A stretch of 64,000 nucleotides of DNA from Streptomyces resistomycificus (GTDB lineage: Bacteria; Actinomycetota; Actinomycetes; Streptomycetales; Streptomycetaceae): NCBI RefSeq assembly GCF_001514265.1, contig NZ_KQ948989.1, positions 893,768-957,767 of the forward strand, written 5' to 3'. The notes beneath the pieces were generated by a model. That model had not been told where the DNA came from. It made no database searches and worked only from the letters and a program-made list of their open reading frames with translations. The translations under genes were made by a program, and so were the position numbers. Shown here piece after piece: positions 25,556-33,685 of the stretch (its first letter is position 1; every line of letters starts with the position of its first letter).

Positions 25556-26491
25556 GTGAATCTGGCCAGCCTGGACCTCAACCTCGTCGTTGCCCTGCGC
25601 GCCCTTCTGCAGGAGCGCAACGTCACCAGGGCCGGCCAGCGCATCGGGCTCAGTCAACCCGCGATGAGCGCGGCCCTGGCCAGGCTGCGCCGCCATTTCG
25701 ACGACGACCTGCTCGCCCGGGTGGGCGGGGGGTACGAACTGACCGCCCTCGGGCGGGCCCTCCTCGACCGAACCACCACCGCGTGTGACCTGCTGGAGCG
25801 GGTCTTCGCCAGTCAGGCCGAATTCGACCCCTCCCGCGAGGAACACGAGTTCACGCTGATCGCCTCGGACTACGCGGTTGCCGTATTCGGCACCGAACTC
25901 GCCCGCATCATCCAAGCCGAGGCACCAGGCATCCGGCTCAGGTTCAAACAGGTTCCGAACGAAATCATCGACAGCACGGGGTCGCTGCTCAGCACCGTGG
26001 ACGGGCTGCTGCTGCCCCACGGCATCATTCGCGGCTTCCCCACGGTCGAGCTCTACCAGGACAGCTGGGTCTTCCTCGTCGCGGACGACAACCCCGAGGT
26101 CGGCGAGCAGCTCACCCTCGACGACCTGGCCCGACTGCCATGGGTGACGTACCAACGGGCCTACGACGCCCCCGCCGCCCGGCAGATCGCCATGCTCGGC
26201 ATCGAGCCGCGCGTGGCGGTCTCCGTCGACAGTTTCCAGCTGATGCCACTCCTGGTCGCGGGTACCCGCCGGGTAGCTCTCCTTCAGAGGCGTCTCGCCG
26301 ACGAGCTGGACGGATTCGCACCCGTCCGCATCATGGAACCGCCCTATGACGCCGTGCCGATCCAGCAGGCCTTGTGGTGGCATCCGGTCCACATGCACGA
26401 CGCGGCGCACATGTGGCTGCGGGAGACGATGGCCCGGGTCGCCGAGATGACGCAGACCGGTCGGCCTACGATCTCCCGTCCGCCGAAATGA
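25556..26491 (+). CDS. LysR-family transcriptional regulator
   Basis: A 311-residue LysR regulator. The N-terminal winged helix reads LDLNLVVALRALLQERNVTR, then AGQRIGLSQPAMSAALARLR and FDDDLLARVG. A periplasmic-binding-like effector domain follows (FTLIASDYAVAVFGTELARI onward). The NodD/LinR-like opening (DLNLVVALRALL) is common in regulators of aromatic pathways. I use the GTG at 25556; a TTG 12 bases upstream is possible. It is divergent to the seven-gene aromatic operon and is its likely activator, with a ring compound or fission product as inducer. A piece of its DNA is duplicated at 39835-39943. Confidence 0.9.
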   Translation: MNLASLDLNLVVALRALLQERNVTRAGQRIGLSQPAMSAALARLRRHFDDDLLARVGGGYELTALGRALLDRTTTACDLLERVFASQAEFDPSREEHEFTLIASDYAVAVFGTELARIIQAEAPGIRLRFKQVPNEIIDSTGSLLSTVDGLLLPHGIIRGFPTVELYQDSWVFLVADDNPEVGEQLTLDDLARLPWVTYQRAYDAPAARQIAMLGIEPRVAVSVDSFQLMPLLVAGTRRVALLQRRLADELDGFAPVRIMEPPYDAVPIQQALWWHPVHMHDAAHMWLRETMARVAEMTQTGRPTISRPPK

Positions 26492-26735
26492 GGGTGGGGC
26501 CATGCCCCCCTGCATAGGCAAGAGGTGGCGCGCCCGTAGTCCGGGAATCTGCTCGGGGAAGGTCTGCCTCCGGCAGCCCGGGACCGGACAGACCAGCCGC
26601 CGGCCGCCGTGCCCGCAGGTGGACGACTCCTCCCGCTGTCCGTGACCGCAGCCCACAGACGGCGGTCACTTCCGGTCCGTCCGTATCCGGCCTGGCATCG
26701 ACGGCGCAGACGTGATCGAGCGTCAGGTCGGCCGG

Positions 26736-27299
26736 TCAGCGCAGGAGTCTGCGGATGATGGTGGCGGCGGCGCTGATGTCGGTGGGCTGCCCGGTGAGGA
26801 GCTCGCGGTAATAGAAGGACTCGGCGACCCGGACGACGGCGTAGGCGAGGGTCGGGGCGTCGATGTCGTCGGGTTCGCCGACCTCGGACTGGATGAGCCG
26901 GCTGACGGTCTCGACGATGCGGTCCTGGATGACGCCGTCACGCGAGGTCATCACCCGTAGTGCGGTGTCGGGGTGCTCGGCGACGAAGCGACGCATGGCC
27001 GGCAGTTGTGCGCTGGTGGTCAGCATGGCGTGAACGAGGTCGGCGACCTTGTCCGCGCCTTGCCCGCGGCTCCGGGGGGAGATCCGGGCGAACTCGGTTG
27101 TGGCGATCGCCCAGATCGCCTCGCCGATCAGGCGGTCGCGGTCGCCGTAACGCCGGTACAGGGTGGCGCGGCCGATGCCGGCCTCGGCGGCCAGCGCCCG
27201 TGCGTCGATCCAGCCGTCCCGCAGGAACATCGCGACCGCGGCGCGCAGCACCGGCTCGTCCGCGGGCAGCGGAGGCGGAACCTCTTGCATTTGAGACAT
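26736..27299 (-). CDS. TetR-family repressor
   Basis: A 187-residue TetR regulator. The helix-turn-helix is DARALAAEAGIGRATLYRRY followed by GDRDRLIGEAIW. The C-terminal ligand domain contains ELLTGQPTDISAAATIIRRL, a pattern seen in the QsdR-like TetR group. The ATG at 27299 is used; a GTG lies one codon upstream. It is divergent to the DUF1295 membrane gene, and the 72 bases between them hold several GTGTCTC half-sites, so it probably represses both. The ligand is unknown. Downstream, about 240 bases up to the convergent LysR gene hold nothing I can identify. Confidence 0.9.
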   Translation of the reverse strand: MSQMQEVPPPLPADEPVLRAAVAMFLRDGWIDARALAAEAGIGRATLYRRYGDRDRLIGEAIWAIATTEFARISPRSRGQGADKVADLVHAMLTTSAQLPAMRRFVAEHPDTALRVMTSRDGVIQDRIVETVSRLIQSEVGEPDDIDAPTLAYAVVRVAESFYYRELLTGQPTDISAAATIIRRLLR

Positions 27300-27309
27300 C
27301 ACCGTCCTA

Positions 27310-27352
27310 GTGTCTCACTCAATCTGACGAGACACATGCGCATCGGTGTCTC
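27310..27352. promoter_or_regulatory. TetR operator: GTGTCTC inverted and direct repeats
   Basis: GTGTCTC at 27310-27316 faces GAGACAC at 27329-27335 (12-base spacer), and a third GTGTCTC lies at 27346-27352. A related GAGACATC overlaps the start of the TetR gene. The cluster covers the whole gap between the divergent genes, as expected for an autoregulated TetR site with two dimers. Confidence 0.7.
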
Positions 27353-27371
27353 ACTTTTGGGGGGAGTCGCC

Positions 27372-28298
27372 GTGGCCACATTGAGGCGGACAATGCCGTT
27401 CGTGATCTACGTCGTGATGTTCGTGGCCCTTGCGCTTCAGAGCGACCTCACGGGGTTCATGGTCTGCAACCTGCTTGTGCAACTGGCCGTCTTCGCCGCG
27501 GGTGCGTGTCTGCCGGCCCACCGCACAGGGTTCATGTCCTACGTGGATGTGGCCTGGCCGTGGGGGCTGGCCCTGATCGGGGTGCAGGTCCTGGCGTTCG
27601 GCGGCCTGGATTCGCCCGTGACGGTCGCGACTGCGGCCATCTACCTGCTGATGGGCATGCGTATGGGCGCCTGGGCGCTGCGGTTCATGGTGTTCAAGCG
27701 GTTGCCCGGCGAGTTGCCGCGGTACCAGTACCAGCGGCGTCGCTGGGAGCGAGACGGGTTCCGCAACGAGAAGGTGTCGCTCCAGGTCGAGATCATGGTC
27801 CAGTGCGGCGCGAACATCACCGTGCTCGCGGTCCCGGCCGCGCTCGCCACGGTGCGCCCCGCCGGCCTCGATGCCGTGAGTGTCGCGGCGATCGCGCTGT
27901 GGGCGGTGTTCTGGGTCTTCGAATCGGTGGCGGACCTGCAGAAGGCTCGTTTCGCCGACCGCACCCGACGAGACGGTGTGCGCCGCACCTGCGACGCCGG
28001 GCTGTGGCGCTACAGCCGCCACCCCAACTACTTCGGTCAGTGGATGCAGTGGAACGGTCTCGTCCTGTTGTCGCTGCCTGCGCTGATCGACCGCTGGCCA
28101 CACCATCACATCGTCTTCGGCCTGCTCACGGCCCTCGCTCTGGCCTGGATCTCCTGGACCACGTACCACATGCTCGTGCACTACACCGGGGCCGTACCCG
28201 CCGAGTATTTCAGCCGGCAACGACGCCCCGACTACATCCGCTATCAGCGCGCCACCAACCGGTTCTTTCCCGGGCCTCGACGGACCACTCATCAGTGA
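27372..28298 (+). CDS. DUF1295 membrane protein (steroid 5-alpha-reductase fold)
   Basis: A 308-residue polytopic membrane protein with about six to seven helices. The C-terminal signature is CDAGLWRYSRHPNYFGQWMQ, then WISWTTYHMLVHYTGAVPAE and RRPDYIRYQRATNRFFPG. This is the DUF1295 family, related to steroid 5-alpha-reductase and isoprenylcysteine methyltransferases; the biochemical role is not established. The GTG at 27372 follows GGGGGGAG; an in-frame ATG at 27336 lies within the operator and lacks a ribosome site. It is probably controlled by the divergent TetR protein. Confidence 0.85.
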   Translation: MATLRRTMPFVIYVVMFVALALQSDLTGFMVCNLLVQLAVFAAGACLPAHRTGFMSYVDVAWPWGLALIGVQVLAFGGLDSPVTVATAAIYLLMGMRMGAWALRFMVFKRLPGELPRYQYQRRRWERDGFRNEKVSLQVEIMVQCGANITVLAVPAALATVRPAGLDAVSVAAIALWAVFWVFESVADLQKARFADRTRRDGVRRTCDAGLWRYSRHPNYFGQWMQWNGLVLLSLPALIDRWPHHHIVFGLLTALALAWISWTTYHMLVHYTGAVPAEYFSRQRRPDYIRYQRATNRFFPGPRRTTHQ

Positions 28299-28373
28299 GC
28301 CCTTCCGGGTGCCCCATCGGTGACGAGGCGGAGCGGCGGGCACGGGCGCCGCGCGCCGGGCGCGCCGGCGTCC

Positions 28374-28449
28374 GCGCGGTCTCGGCCGGTCCGCGCGGTC
28401 TCGGCCGGTCCGCGCGGTCTCGGCCGGTCCGCGCGGTCTCGGCCGGTCC
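28374..28449 (+). repeat. Four perfect 19-bp tandem repeats
   Basis: Unit GCGCGGTCTCGGCCGGTCC is repeated four times without a mismatch, followed by a partial fifth (TCGCGGTCC). It lies 76 bases after the DUF1295 stop. There are no spacers, so this is not a CRISPR array. Each unit contains GGTCTCGGCC, and the array could fold into imperfect GC hairpins. Confidence 0.9.
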
Positions 28450-28858
28450 TCGCGGTCCTCCGTGGGGTCCTCGGTGAGGATGTTCCCTGCCCACAGCGAT
28501 TCTCGACCTAGACACTCAAGCGGGGTCCAGAGGGCGGTTAGCGAGATGACCATCTCGAATGGCAAACGGCGGTCGAGGGTCGATCTGGGCAGAGCCGGGC
28601 AGTGCCCCTCGGCGGACATCTCCCCATACCGCTGAAGCCGGTTGGTGAAAGTGCAGGTCAACGTGGTTCTTCGGAGACACCTGGGCGCTGTGGTCACGCC
28701 TGCGAGACACCTGCGAGGCTGGGTCCTCTGACGGCCGGCGAGCTTCGTGAGGTGCGTTGGGGGAGGAGGGGGTGTCCGTCCGGCACTCGCGAACGCGGGA
28801 CCGTATGCGTCGACCGCGGGGCCTCTGCCTCTGTCCGGCCGTTGTGCGATCAGGTGGG
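28450..28858. other. Non-coding stretch with a CGAGATG palindrome
   Basis: About 400 bases between the tandem repeats and the end of the phosphatase gene. The only structure I see is the 16-bp dyad CGAGATGACCATCTCG at 28542-28557 (CGAGATG, two bases, CATCTCG), which resembles the GAGATG motif found at 31480 and 34494. Open frames show no coding pattern. Confidence 0.45.
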
Positions 28859-31300
28859 TCAGCTGTCTTCGGCGGATCCCAGATCCTGTTCAGCCCAAAT
28901 GGTCTTGCCGCTGCGGGTGTGGCGGGTACCCCAACCGCGGGTGAGCTGGGCGACCAACAGCAGTCCCCTGCCGCCTTCGTCGTAGATCCGGGCGCGGCGA
29001 AGGTGGGGGGCGGTGCTGCTGGCGTCGGAGACCTCGCAGATGAGGTGGCGGTCGTGGATCAGCCTCAGTTGAATGGGCGGCTCGGCGTAACGGATCGCGT
29101 TGGTGACCAGTTCGCTGACGACCAGTTCGGTGACGAAGCACGCCTCCGTCAGGTTCCACGTACTCAGCTGTGTCCGGACGAGCTTGCGGGCCTGGGCCAC
29201 GATGGCCGGGTCGGCCGGCAGGTCCCAGGTGGCAACCTGCCGGGCGTCGAGGGCGCGGGTGCGGGCGAGGAGCAGGGCGATGTCGTCGGTTCGATGTTCG
29301 AGCGGCAGCGTGGCGAGCACCGCGTCGCACAGATCGTCCAAGCGGGCGGTGGGCCGGGCGAGCACCTGGCGCAGCCGCGCGAGGCTCTGGTCTGCGTCCT
29401 GGTCGCGCATGGTGATGAGGCCGTCGGTGTAGAGGGCGATCACACTGCCCTCGGGCAGGGTGATCTCGACGTTCTCGAAGGGCAGGCCGCCCAGGCCCAG
29501 TGGAGGGCCGGCGGGCACGTCGAGGAAGTCGACAGTGCCTTCGGGGCTGATCAGCGCGGGCCCGGGGTGGCCGGCGCGGGCCAGTGTGCATACCCGGGAG
29601 ACCGGGTCGTAGACGGTGTACAGGCAGGTGGCGCCCAGGCCCCCGGCGGTTTCGGCGGCCTGGTCGGGCGTCGCGTCGTCGTCGGTGTCTGCCGCCAGCC
29701 GGATGACCAGGTCATCCAGGTGGGTGAGCAGTTCGTCGGGTGGCAGGTCGACGTCGGCCAGGGTGCGCACGGCGGTGCGAAGACGCCCCATGGCGGCGGC
29801 CGCCTGGATGCCGTGCCCGACCACGTCCCCCACCACCAGGGCCACGCGGGCACCTGACAGCGGTATCACGTCGAACCAGTCGCCGCCCACCCCGGTCAGC
29901 GCGCCGGTGGGCAGGTAACGCCAAGCCGCCTCCACCGCGACCTGCTGTGGCAGCCGCTGTGGCAGCAGGGCTTTCTGCAGCGCTACCGCTGTCTCCCGCT
30001 CGCGCGTAAAGCGGCGGGCGTTGTCGATGTACACCGCGGCCCTGTCGGTGAGCTCTTCGGCGAGCAGGAGGTCCTCCGCGCCGAAGGACTCCGGCCATTC
30101 ATGGCGGGCGAAGACGGCCACCCCCAGGGTGGTGCCCCGAGCCCGCAGCGGCACGGCGATGAGGGAGTGGATGCCGAACGCACGGATCGACGCGTCCCGC
30201 TGCGGGTCGCCCAACGAGAAGTCGGCGGCATGCGGATCGTACTCGGCTCGTAGTCCGGCCCGGCCCGTGGCCAGGCACTGGCCCATGGGGGAGTCAGGGG
30301 CGTAGCTGTGCTCCTCGCCGGGGGTGGCGACCGCCTCCGGTGTTCCGGGGAGTATCGACTGGTGGGCGACGCGGCGTAGCCGGACGGAAGCCACGGCGGC
30401 CGTCGAGGAGGCGACGGCGTCCGGGTCGCAGAGCAGGTCCACGGTGGCGAAGTCGGCGAACTCCGGGACGGCCACTTCCGCGAGTTCCTGGGCCGTGCGC
30501 GTCACATCCAAGGTGGTGCCGATGCGGGTGCCGGCTGCGTTGAGCAACTGCAGCCGTTTGCCTGCCCAGAACTGCTCAGTCATGTCGTGACCGCACACGC
30601 ACACGCCGCGTATGGCGCCGTGGGCGTCCCGAAGTGGGTACGCGAAGACCAACCAGGCGGGCTGGCGGGTGTCGCCGGCGGCTGGCATGTAGCTCTCCAG
30701 ATACTGCGGCTCACCGGTCTCCAGCACCTGGACCATGGCCCGCTCGACCTTGTCGCCGGCGGGCCCCAGAATCTCCGAGTGCCGCAGTCCCCGCATCTCG
30801 GCCTCGGTGAGGCCCAGGGCGTCTTCCGCGCAGTGATTGGCCAGACGCAGGCGCAGCCGCACGTCATACACGGCCATTCCGCAGCGAGTCGACTGCTGGA
30901 AGCTCCACGGCGCCAACGGCTCGTCCCCGGGAACGGCGGCAGTATCGGTGAGGGGGGAGACCAGCAGCCAGTCAGGGCTCGCGTCGCCCCCCATGCGGTG
31001 GTGGGCGAGCAGCCCGGCGTCCACCGGGTGTCCGTCCCGGTGTCGCAGCCGAACCCTGCCGTTCCATCGTGGCAGCGCCTGGATCCCGCGCGGCGGGCGG
31101 GCGGTGGCGTCATCCAGCAGGCAAGCGGCGGGGCGGCCGATGATCTCCTCGGCCCGATAACCCAGCAGTCGCCGGGCACCCTCGCTCCACTGCGTCACGA
31201 GGCCTCGCTCGTCGGCGGTCGCCCTGGCGGTGCGGGCCTCCTCGAAGATGTCGTCGGGCCGGTCCGACTGCTCGCCACCAGGGGTGGGCTGCTGTTCCAT
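28859..31300 (-). CDS. PAS-PAS-GAF-SpoIIE phosphatase with ATPase domain
   Basis: An 813-residue cytoplasmic PP2C/SpoIIE-type regulator. Domains in order: a PAS fold (about 20-120, EGARRLLGYRAEEIIGRPAA), a second PAS (about 140-260), a GAF (about 270-430), a SpoIIE phosphatase (about 450-670; GGDWFDVIPLSGARVALVVG and VIALYTDGLI with metal-binding Asp) and an anti-sigma-type HATPase (about 690-813; VTELVVSELVTNAIRYAEPP, DEGGRGLLLVAQLT). Such proteins dephosphorylate an anti-sigma-factor antagonist in response to a sensed signal, and the C-terminal kinase-like domain can act as the anti-sigma factor itself. Streptomycetes have dozens; the partner here is unknown. Confidence 0.93.
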   Translation of the reverse strand: MEQQPTPGGEQSDRPDDIFEEARTARATADERGLVTQWSEGARRLLGYRAEEIIGRPAACLLDDATARPPRGIQALPRWNGRVRLRHRDGHPVDAGLLAHHRMGGDASPDWLLVSPLTDTAAVPGDEPLAPWSFQQSTRCGMAVYDVRLRLRLANHCAEDALGLTEAEMRGLRHSEILGPAGDKVERAMVQVLETGEPQYLESYMPAAGDTRQPAWLVFAYPLRDAHGAIRGVCVCGHDMTEQFWAGKRLQLLNAAGTRIGTTLDVTRTAQELAEVAVPEFADFATVDLLCDPDAVASSTAAVASVRLRRVAHQSILPGTPEAVATPGEEHSYAPDSPMGQCLATGRAGLRAEYDPHAADFSLGDPQRDASIRAFGIHSLIAVPLRARGTTLGVAVFARHEWPESFGAEDLLLAEELTDRAAVYIDNARRFTRERETAVALQKALLPQRLPQQVAVEAAWRYLPTGALTGVGGDWFDVIPLSGARVALVVGDVVGHGIQAAAAMGRLRTAVRTLADVDLPPDELLTHLDDLVIRLAADTDDDATPDQAAETAGGLGATCLYTVYDPVSRVCTLARAGHPGPALISPEGTVDFLDVPAGPPLGLGGLPFENVEITLPEGSVIALYTDGLITMRDQDADQSLARLRQVLARPTARLDDLCDAVLATLPLEHRTDDIALLLARTRALDARQVATWDLPADPAIVAQARKLVRTQLSTWNLTEACFVTELVVSELVTNAIRYAEPPIQLRLIHDRHLICEVSDASSTAPHLRRARIYDEGGRGLLLVAQLTRGWGTRHTRSGKTIWAEQDLGSAEDS

Positions 31301-31374
31301 CGCCGTCTCGCTTTCGCCGGGTCTGATGGAAGGGTGAGCCGCGCGGGGTACTGCCCTCGTCCGGTACCTCCATA

Positions 31375-31412
31375 GTGCTACGCGAGCGCATCAGTGCTAC
31401 GCGAACGCATCG
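31375..31412 (+). repeat. 19-bp direct repeat, two copies
   Basis: AGTGCTACGCGAGCGCATC is followed at once by AGTGCTACGCGAACGCATC, with one difference. It lies in the divergent region upstream of the phosphatase and of the sugar-binding lipoprotein. It may be a regulator site; no more copies are visible. Confidence 0.8.
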
Positions 31413-31479
31413 CTGTACGTCTAGGGCCGCGGCTATGCACGCCGGTAGGGACCGTCGTGCAACCGCTTCTCATAATGGG

Positions 31480-31494
31480 ATGCCATCTCGTATA
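31480..31494 (-). promoter_or_regulatory. TATACGAGATGGCAT motif upstream of binding protein
   Basis: The minus strand reads TATACGAGATGGCAT, 14 of 15 bases identical to TATGCGAGATGGCAT at 34494-34508 ahead of the flavin reductase locus. It is 100 bases upstream of the sugar-binding lipoprotein start. A shared site in two otherwise unrelated upstream regions suggests a common transcription factor, not identified. Confidence 0.45.
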
Positions 31495-31594
31495 GTGATG
31501 CAACTCGACGCTCAGGGTCACCCCCGCGTCGTTTCCAGCCTGGTGGGCGCCAGTGCCTTGCCCACACCGGATCACGCCCCGAAGTGAGCTCCCG

Positions 31595-32704
31595 ATGCGC
31601 CGTATCGTCATATCCGTGGCCGCCACCACCACCTCCGTCTCGCTCGTGGGCTGCGGCGCGCTCAACCCGACGGGGAGCAGTGGCGACGCGCACCCGACCA
31701 AGGGCAACGGCATCGTGGTGGGGCTGTTGCTGCCGGAGAGTTCGAATCCCCAGTACGAGAATTTCCACTACCCCGTCATCAAGGCGAAGGTCGAGTCCCT
31801 CACTGACGGCCAGGGCCGGGTCGCGTACGCCAACGCCGAGGCGGACGCGGCCAAGCAGGCACGACAACTGCAGCAGATGATCAACGAGCAGGTCGACGTG
31901 ATCCTGCTGGACCCCGTCGACGCGCACACCATCGCCGACGGGGTGACGACGGCCAAACAGGCCGGGATCGCGGTCATCGCCTACGACCGGCTGGCCGAGG
32001 GTCCGATCGACGCGTTCATCACCTTCGACAACGAACTCGTCGGCGAGGTGCAGGGCCGCTCCCTGCTGCAGGCGCTCGGTGAGGACGCCGACGTCTCCGA
32101 CGAAATCGTCATGATGAACGGCTCACCCACCGACCCGAACGCCAGACAGTTCAAGACGGGCGCACTCGTCGCTCTCGACGGCCGGGTGACGATCGCCAAG
32201 TCGTTCGACACCAAGGACTGGAAGCCGCAGACCGCCGAGACGAACATGACCCAGGCGATCAATGAGATCGGCAAGAACAACATCAAGGCCGTCTACGCCG
32301 CCAACGACGGTCTGGCGGAAGGCGTCATCAAGGCGCTGAAGGCCGCGGGCGTAACCGACCTGCCGCCGATCACCGGGCAGGACGCTGAGCTCTCGGCGGT
32401 GCGTCGGATCGTGGGCGGCGAGCAGTACATGAGCGTGTACAAGCCGTACCCGCAGGAGGCCGAACACGCCGCGGAGATGGCCGTGGCGCAGGCCCAGGGC
32501 AGAGACATACAGTTCGACGCCCTCACGCCCGACAGGGTGGACAGCCCCACCCGGAAAGGCATCCCCGCGTATCTCGTGCCCGTTGTCGCCCTGACGAAGG
32601 ACAACATCAAGAGCACGGTCATCGAGGACGGCATGTACGAACCGTCCGACATATGCACGCCCCAACTCGCTGCCGACTGCACGGCGACAGGCTTGGAGAA
32701 GTAG
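31595..32704 (+). CDS. Sugar-binding lipoprotein, XylF/RbsB type
   Basis: A 369-residue periplasmic-binding-protein-like lipoprotein (Peripla_BP_4). The signal MRRIVISVAATTTSVSLVGC ends in a lipobox. The mature part has VGLLLPESSNPQYENF, VDVILLDPVDAHTIADGV, VIAYDRLAEGPIDAFITFDN and AVYAANDGLAEGVIKAL, then VTGQDAE-like ITGQDAELSAVRRIVGGEQY. This is the D-xylose-binding branch of ribose/xylose-type receptors. No ATPase or permease is nearby, so it is either an orphan receptor serving a transporter elsewhere or a chemosensor-like binding protein. The ATG at 31595 was chosen because it opens the signal peptide. Confidence 0.88.
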   Translation: MRRIVISVAATTTSVSLVGCGALNPTGSSGDAHPTKGNGIVVGLLLPESSNPQYENFHYPVIKAKVESLTDGQGRVAYANAEADAAKQARQLQQMINEQVDVILLDPVDAHTIADGVTTAKQAGIAVIAYDRLAEGPIDAFITFDNELVGEVQGRSLLQALGEDADVSDEIVMMNGSPTDPNARQFKTGALVALDGRVTIAKSFDTKDWKPQTAETNMTQAINEIGKNNIKAVYAANDGLAEGVIKALKAAGVTDLPPITGQDAELSAVRRIVGGEQYMSVYKPYPQEAEHAAEMAVAQAQGRDIQFDALTPDRVDSPTRKGIPAYLVPVVALTKDNIKSTVIEDGMYEPSDICTPQLAADCTATGLEK

Positions 32705-33019
32705 GCCCCGGGGGCGAAGGAGCAGTGGCCGCAGGGCCGATGCGGCGGCTCCCCCACGGGGACTGCCGCCTTGCTCGCGGCCTGCGCCGAAGCGGGGCCG
32801 CGCGTCAGGACTACACCCTTGCATCGCCTGCGCCGTACCGGCCGCATCGATGGCGAAGAGCTTTTATGGTCTTTAGCAGCTTATTCAATTTGACTCTGGA
32901 CAATGTCCTCATAAAGAGGTGAAGCTGGGGCGCATGCACCGCATGCGAAACCCGCTATCCCACGAACCACCGGCGGCCCGCAGGATGACGCGCTCGTGTG
33001 AAACCGGCCTGGCAGCCAG
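32705..33019. other. Intergenic region with AT-rich patch and CGCATGC hairpin
   Basis: It contains an unusually AT-rich stretch for this genome (about 32858-32920, with TTTATGG and TTCAATTTGACTC). A perfect hairpin follows, CGCATGC-ACC-GCATGCG at 32931-32947, 73 bases before the PnuC-type gene. The hairpin may be an operator or leader element. No riboswitch consensus (FMN, cobalamin, thiamine) could be fitted. Confidence 0.4.
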
Positions 33020-33685
33020 ATGAACGGGCTGAACTCCGAGGCGTTCGTCCTGTTCGGCCAGCACATCCTGTGGTCCGACATGATCGGCAACATCCTCGGC
33101 CTGGCCGCCCTCGCCCTCGGCTGGCGCCGCTCACTGTGGACCTGGCCGGTGCAGTTCCTGTCCGGCCTGATCCTCTTCGGCGCCTTCTTCGGCCACTTGA
33201 CCGGCGTCGCCGGCAAACAGGCCGTCGTCATGACCGTGGCCATGTACGGCTGGTGGCGGTGGCGCCGCGACAAGGATCGGTCCCAGGACGGCCAGATCAC
33301 CCCGCGGTTCGCCACCTGGCGCGAGCGCGCGGAAATGGTCGGCGCCGTGGCCGTCGGCACGGTCGCGGTGGCCCTCCTGTTCAAGGCCTACCCGACCCTG
33401 TCCTGGGACCCCTGGCCGGACGCGTACATCTTCGTCGGCACCATCGTCGCGATGTACGCCCAGGCCCGCGGCGTGGTCGAGTTCTGGTTCGCCTGGCTGC
33501 TGGTGGACCTGGTCGGCGTCCCGCTGACCTTCGCCAACGGCTACGCCTTCTCCGGCTTCGTCTACGTCATCTACGGCGCGCTCGTCCTGTTGGGTATGCG
33601 CGACTGGTGGCTGCGCTCCCGCAGTGGGTCGCAGTCCGCTCTGGGGCTGCCTGGTGCGAACGTGTCCGAGCGAGCGTCGAAGTAG
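33020..33685 (+). CDS. PnuC-family vitamin/nucleoside transporter
   Basis: A 221-residue membrane protein with about six to seven helices. Family signs are FGQHILWSDMIGNILGLAAL, GWRRSLWTWPVQFLSG, GKQAVVMTVAMYGWWRWRR and EFWFAWLLVDLVGVPLTFAN. PnuC proteins carry nicotinamide riboside, and actinobacterial relatives (RibM) carry riboflavin by facilitated diffusion, trapping the substrate by phosphorylation inside. Which vitamin is used here cannot be decided from sequence alone. There is no nadR or rib gene beside it and no clear riboswitch. The ribosome site before the ATG is weak. Confidence 0.85.
   Translation: MNGLNSEAFVLFGQHILWSDMIGNILGLAALALGWRRSLWTWPVQFLSGLILFGAFFGHLTGVAGKQAVVMTVAMYGWWRWRRDKDRSQDGQITPRFATWRERAEMVGAVAVGTVAVALLFKAYPTLSWDPWPDAYIFVGTIVAMYAQARGVVEFWFAWLLVDLVGVPLTFANGYAFSGFVYVIYGALVLLGMRDWWLRSRSGSQSALGLPGANVSERASK

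Noticed and set aside
28374..28449. Possible CRISPR array
   Set aside because: The 19-bp units are directly abutted without spacers, and no cas gene is present.
32705..33019. FMN or other riboswitch upstream of the PnuC-type gene
   Set aside because: The conserved FMN-element strings could not be found by eye; only a simple hairpin is visible.
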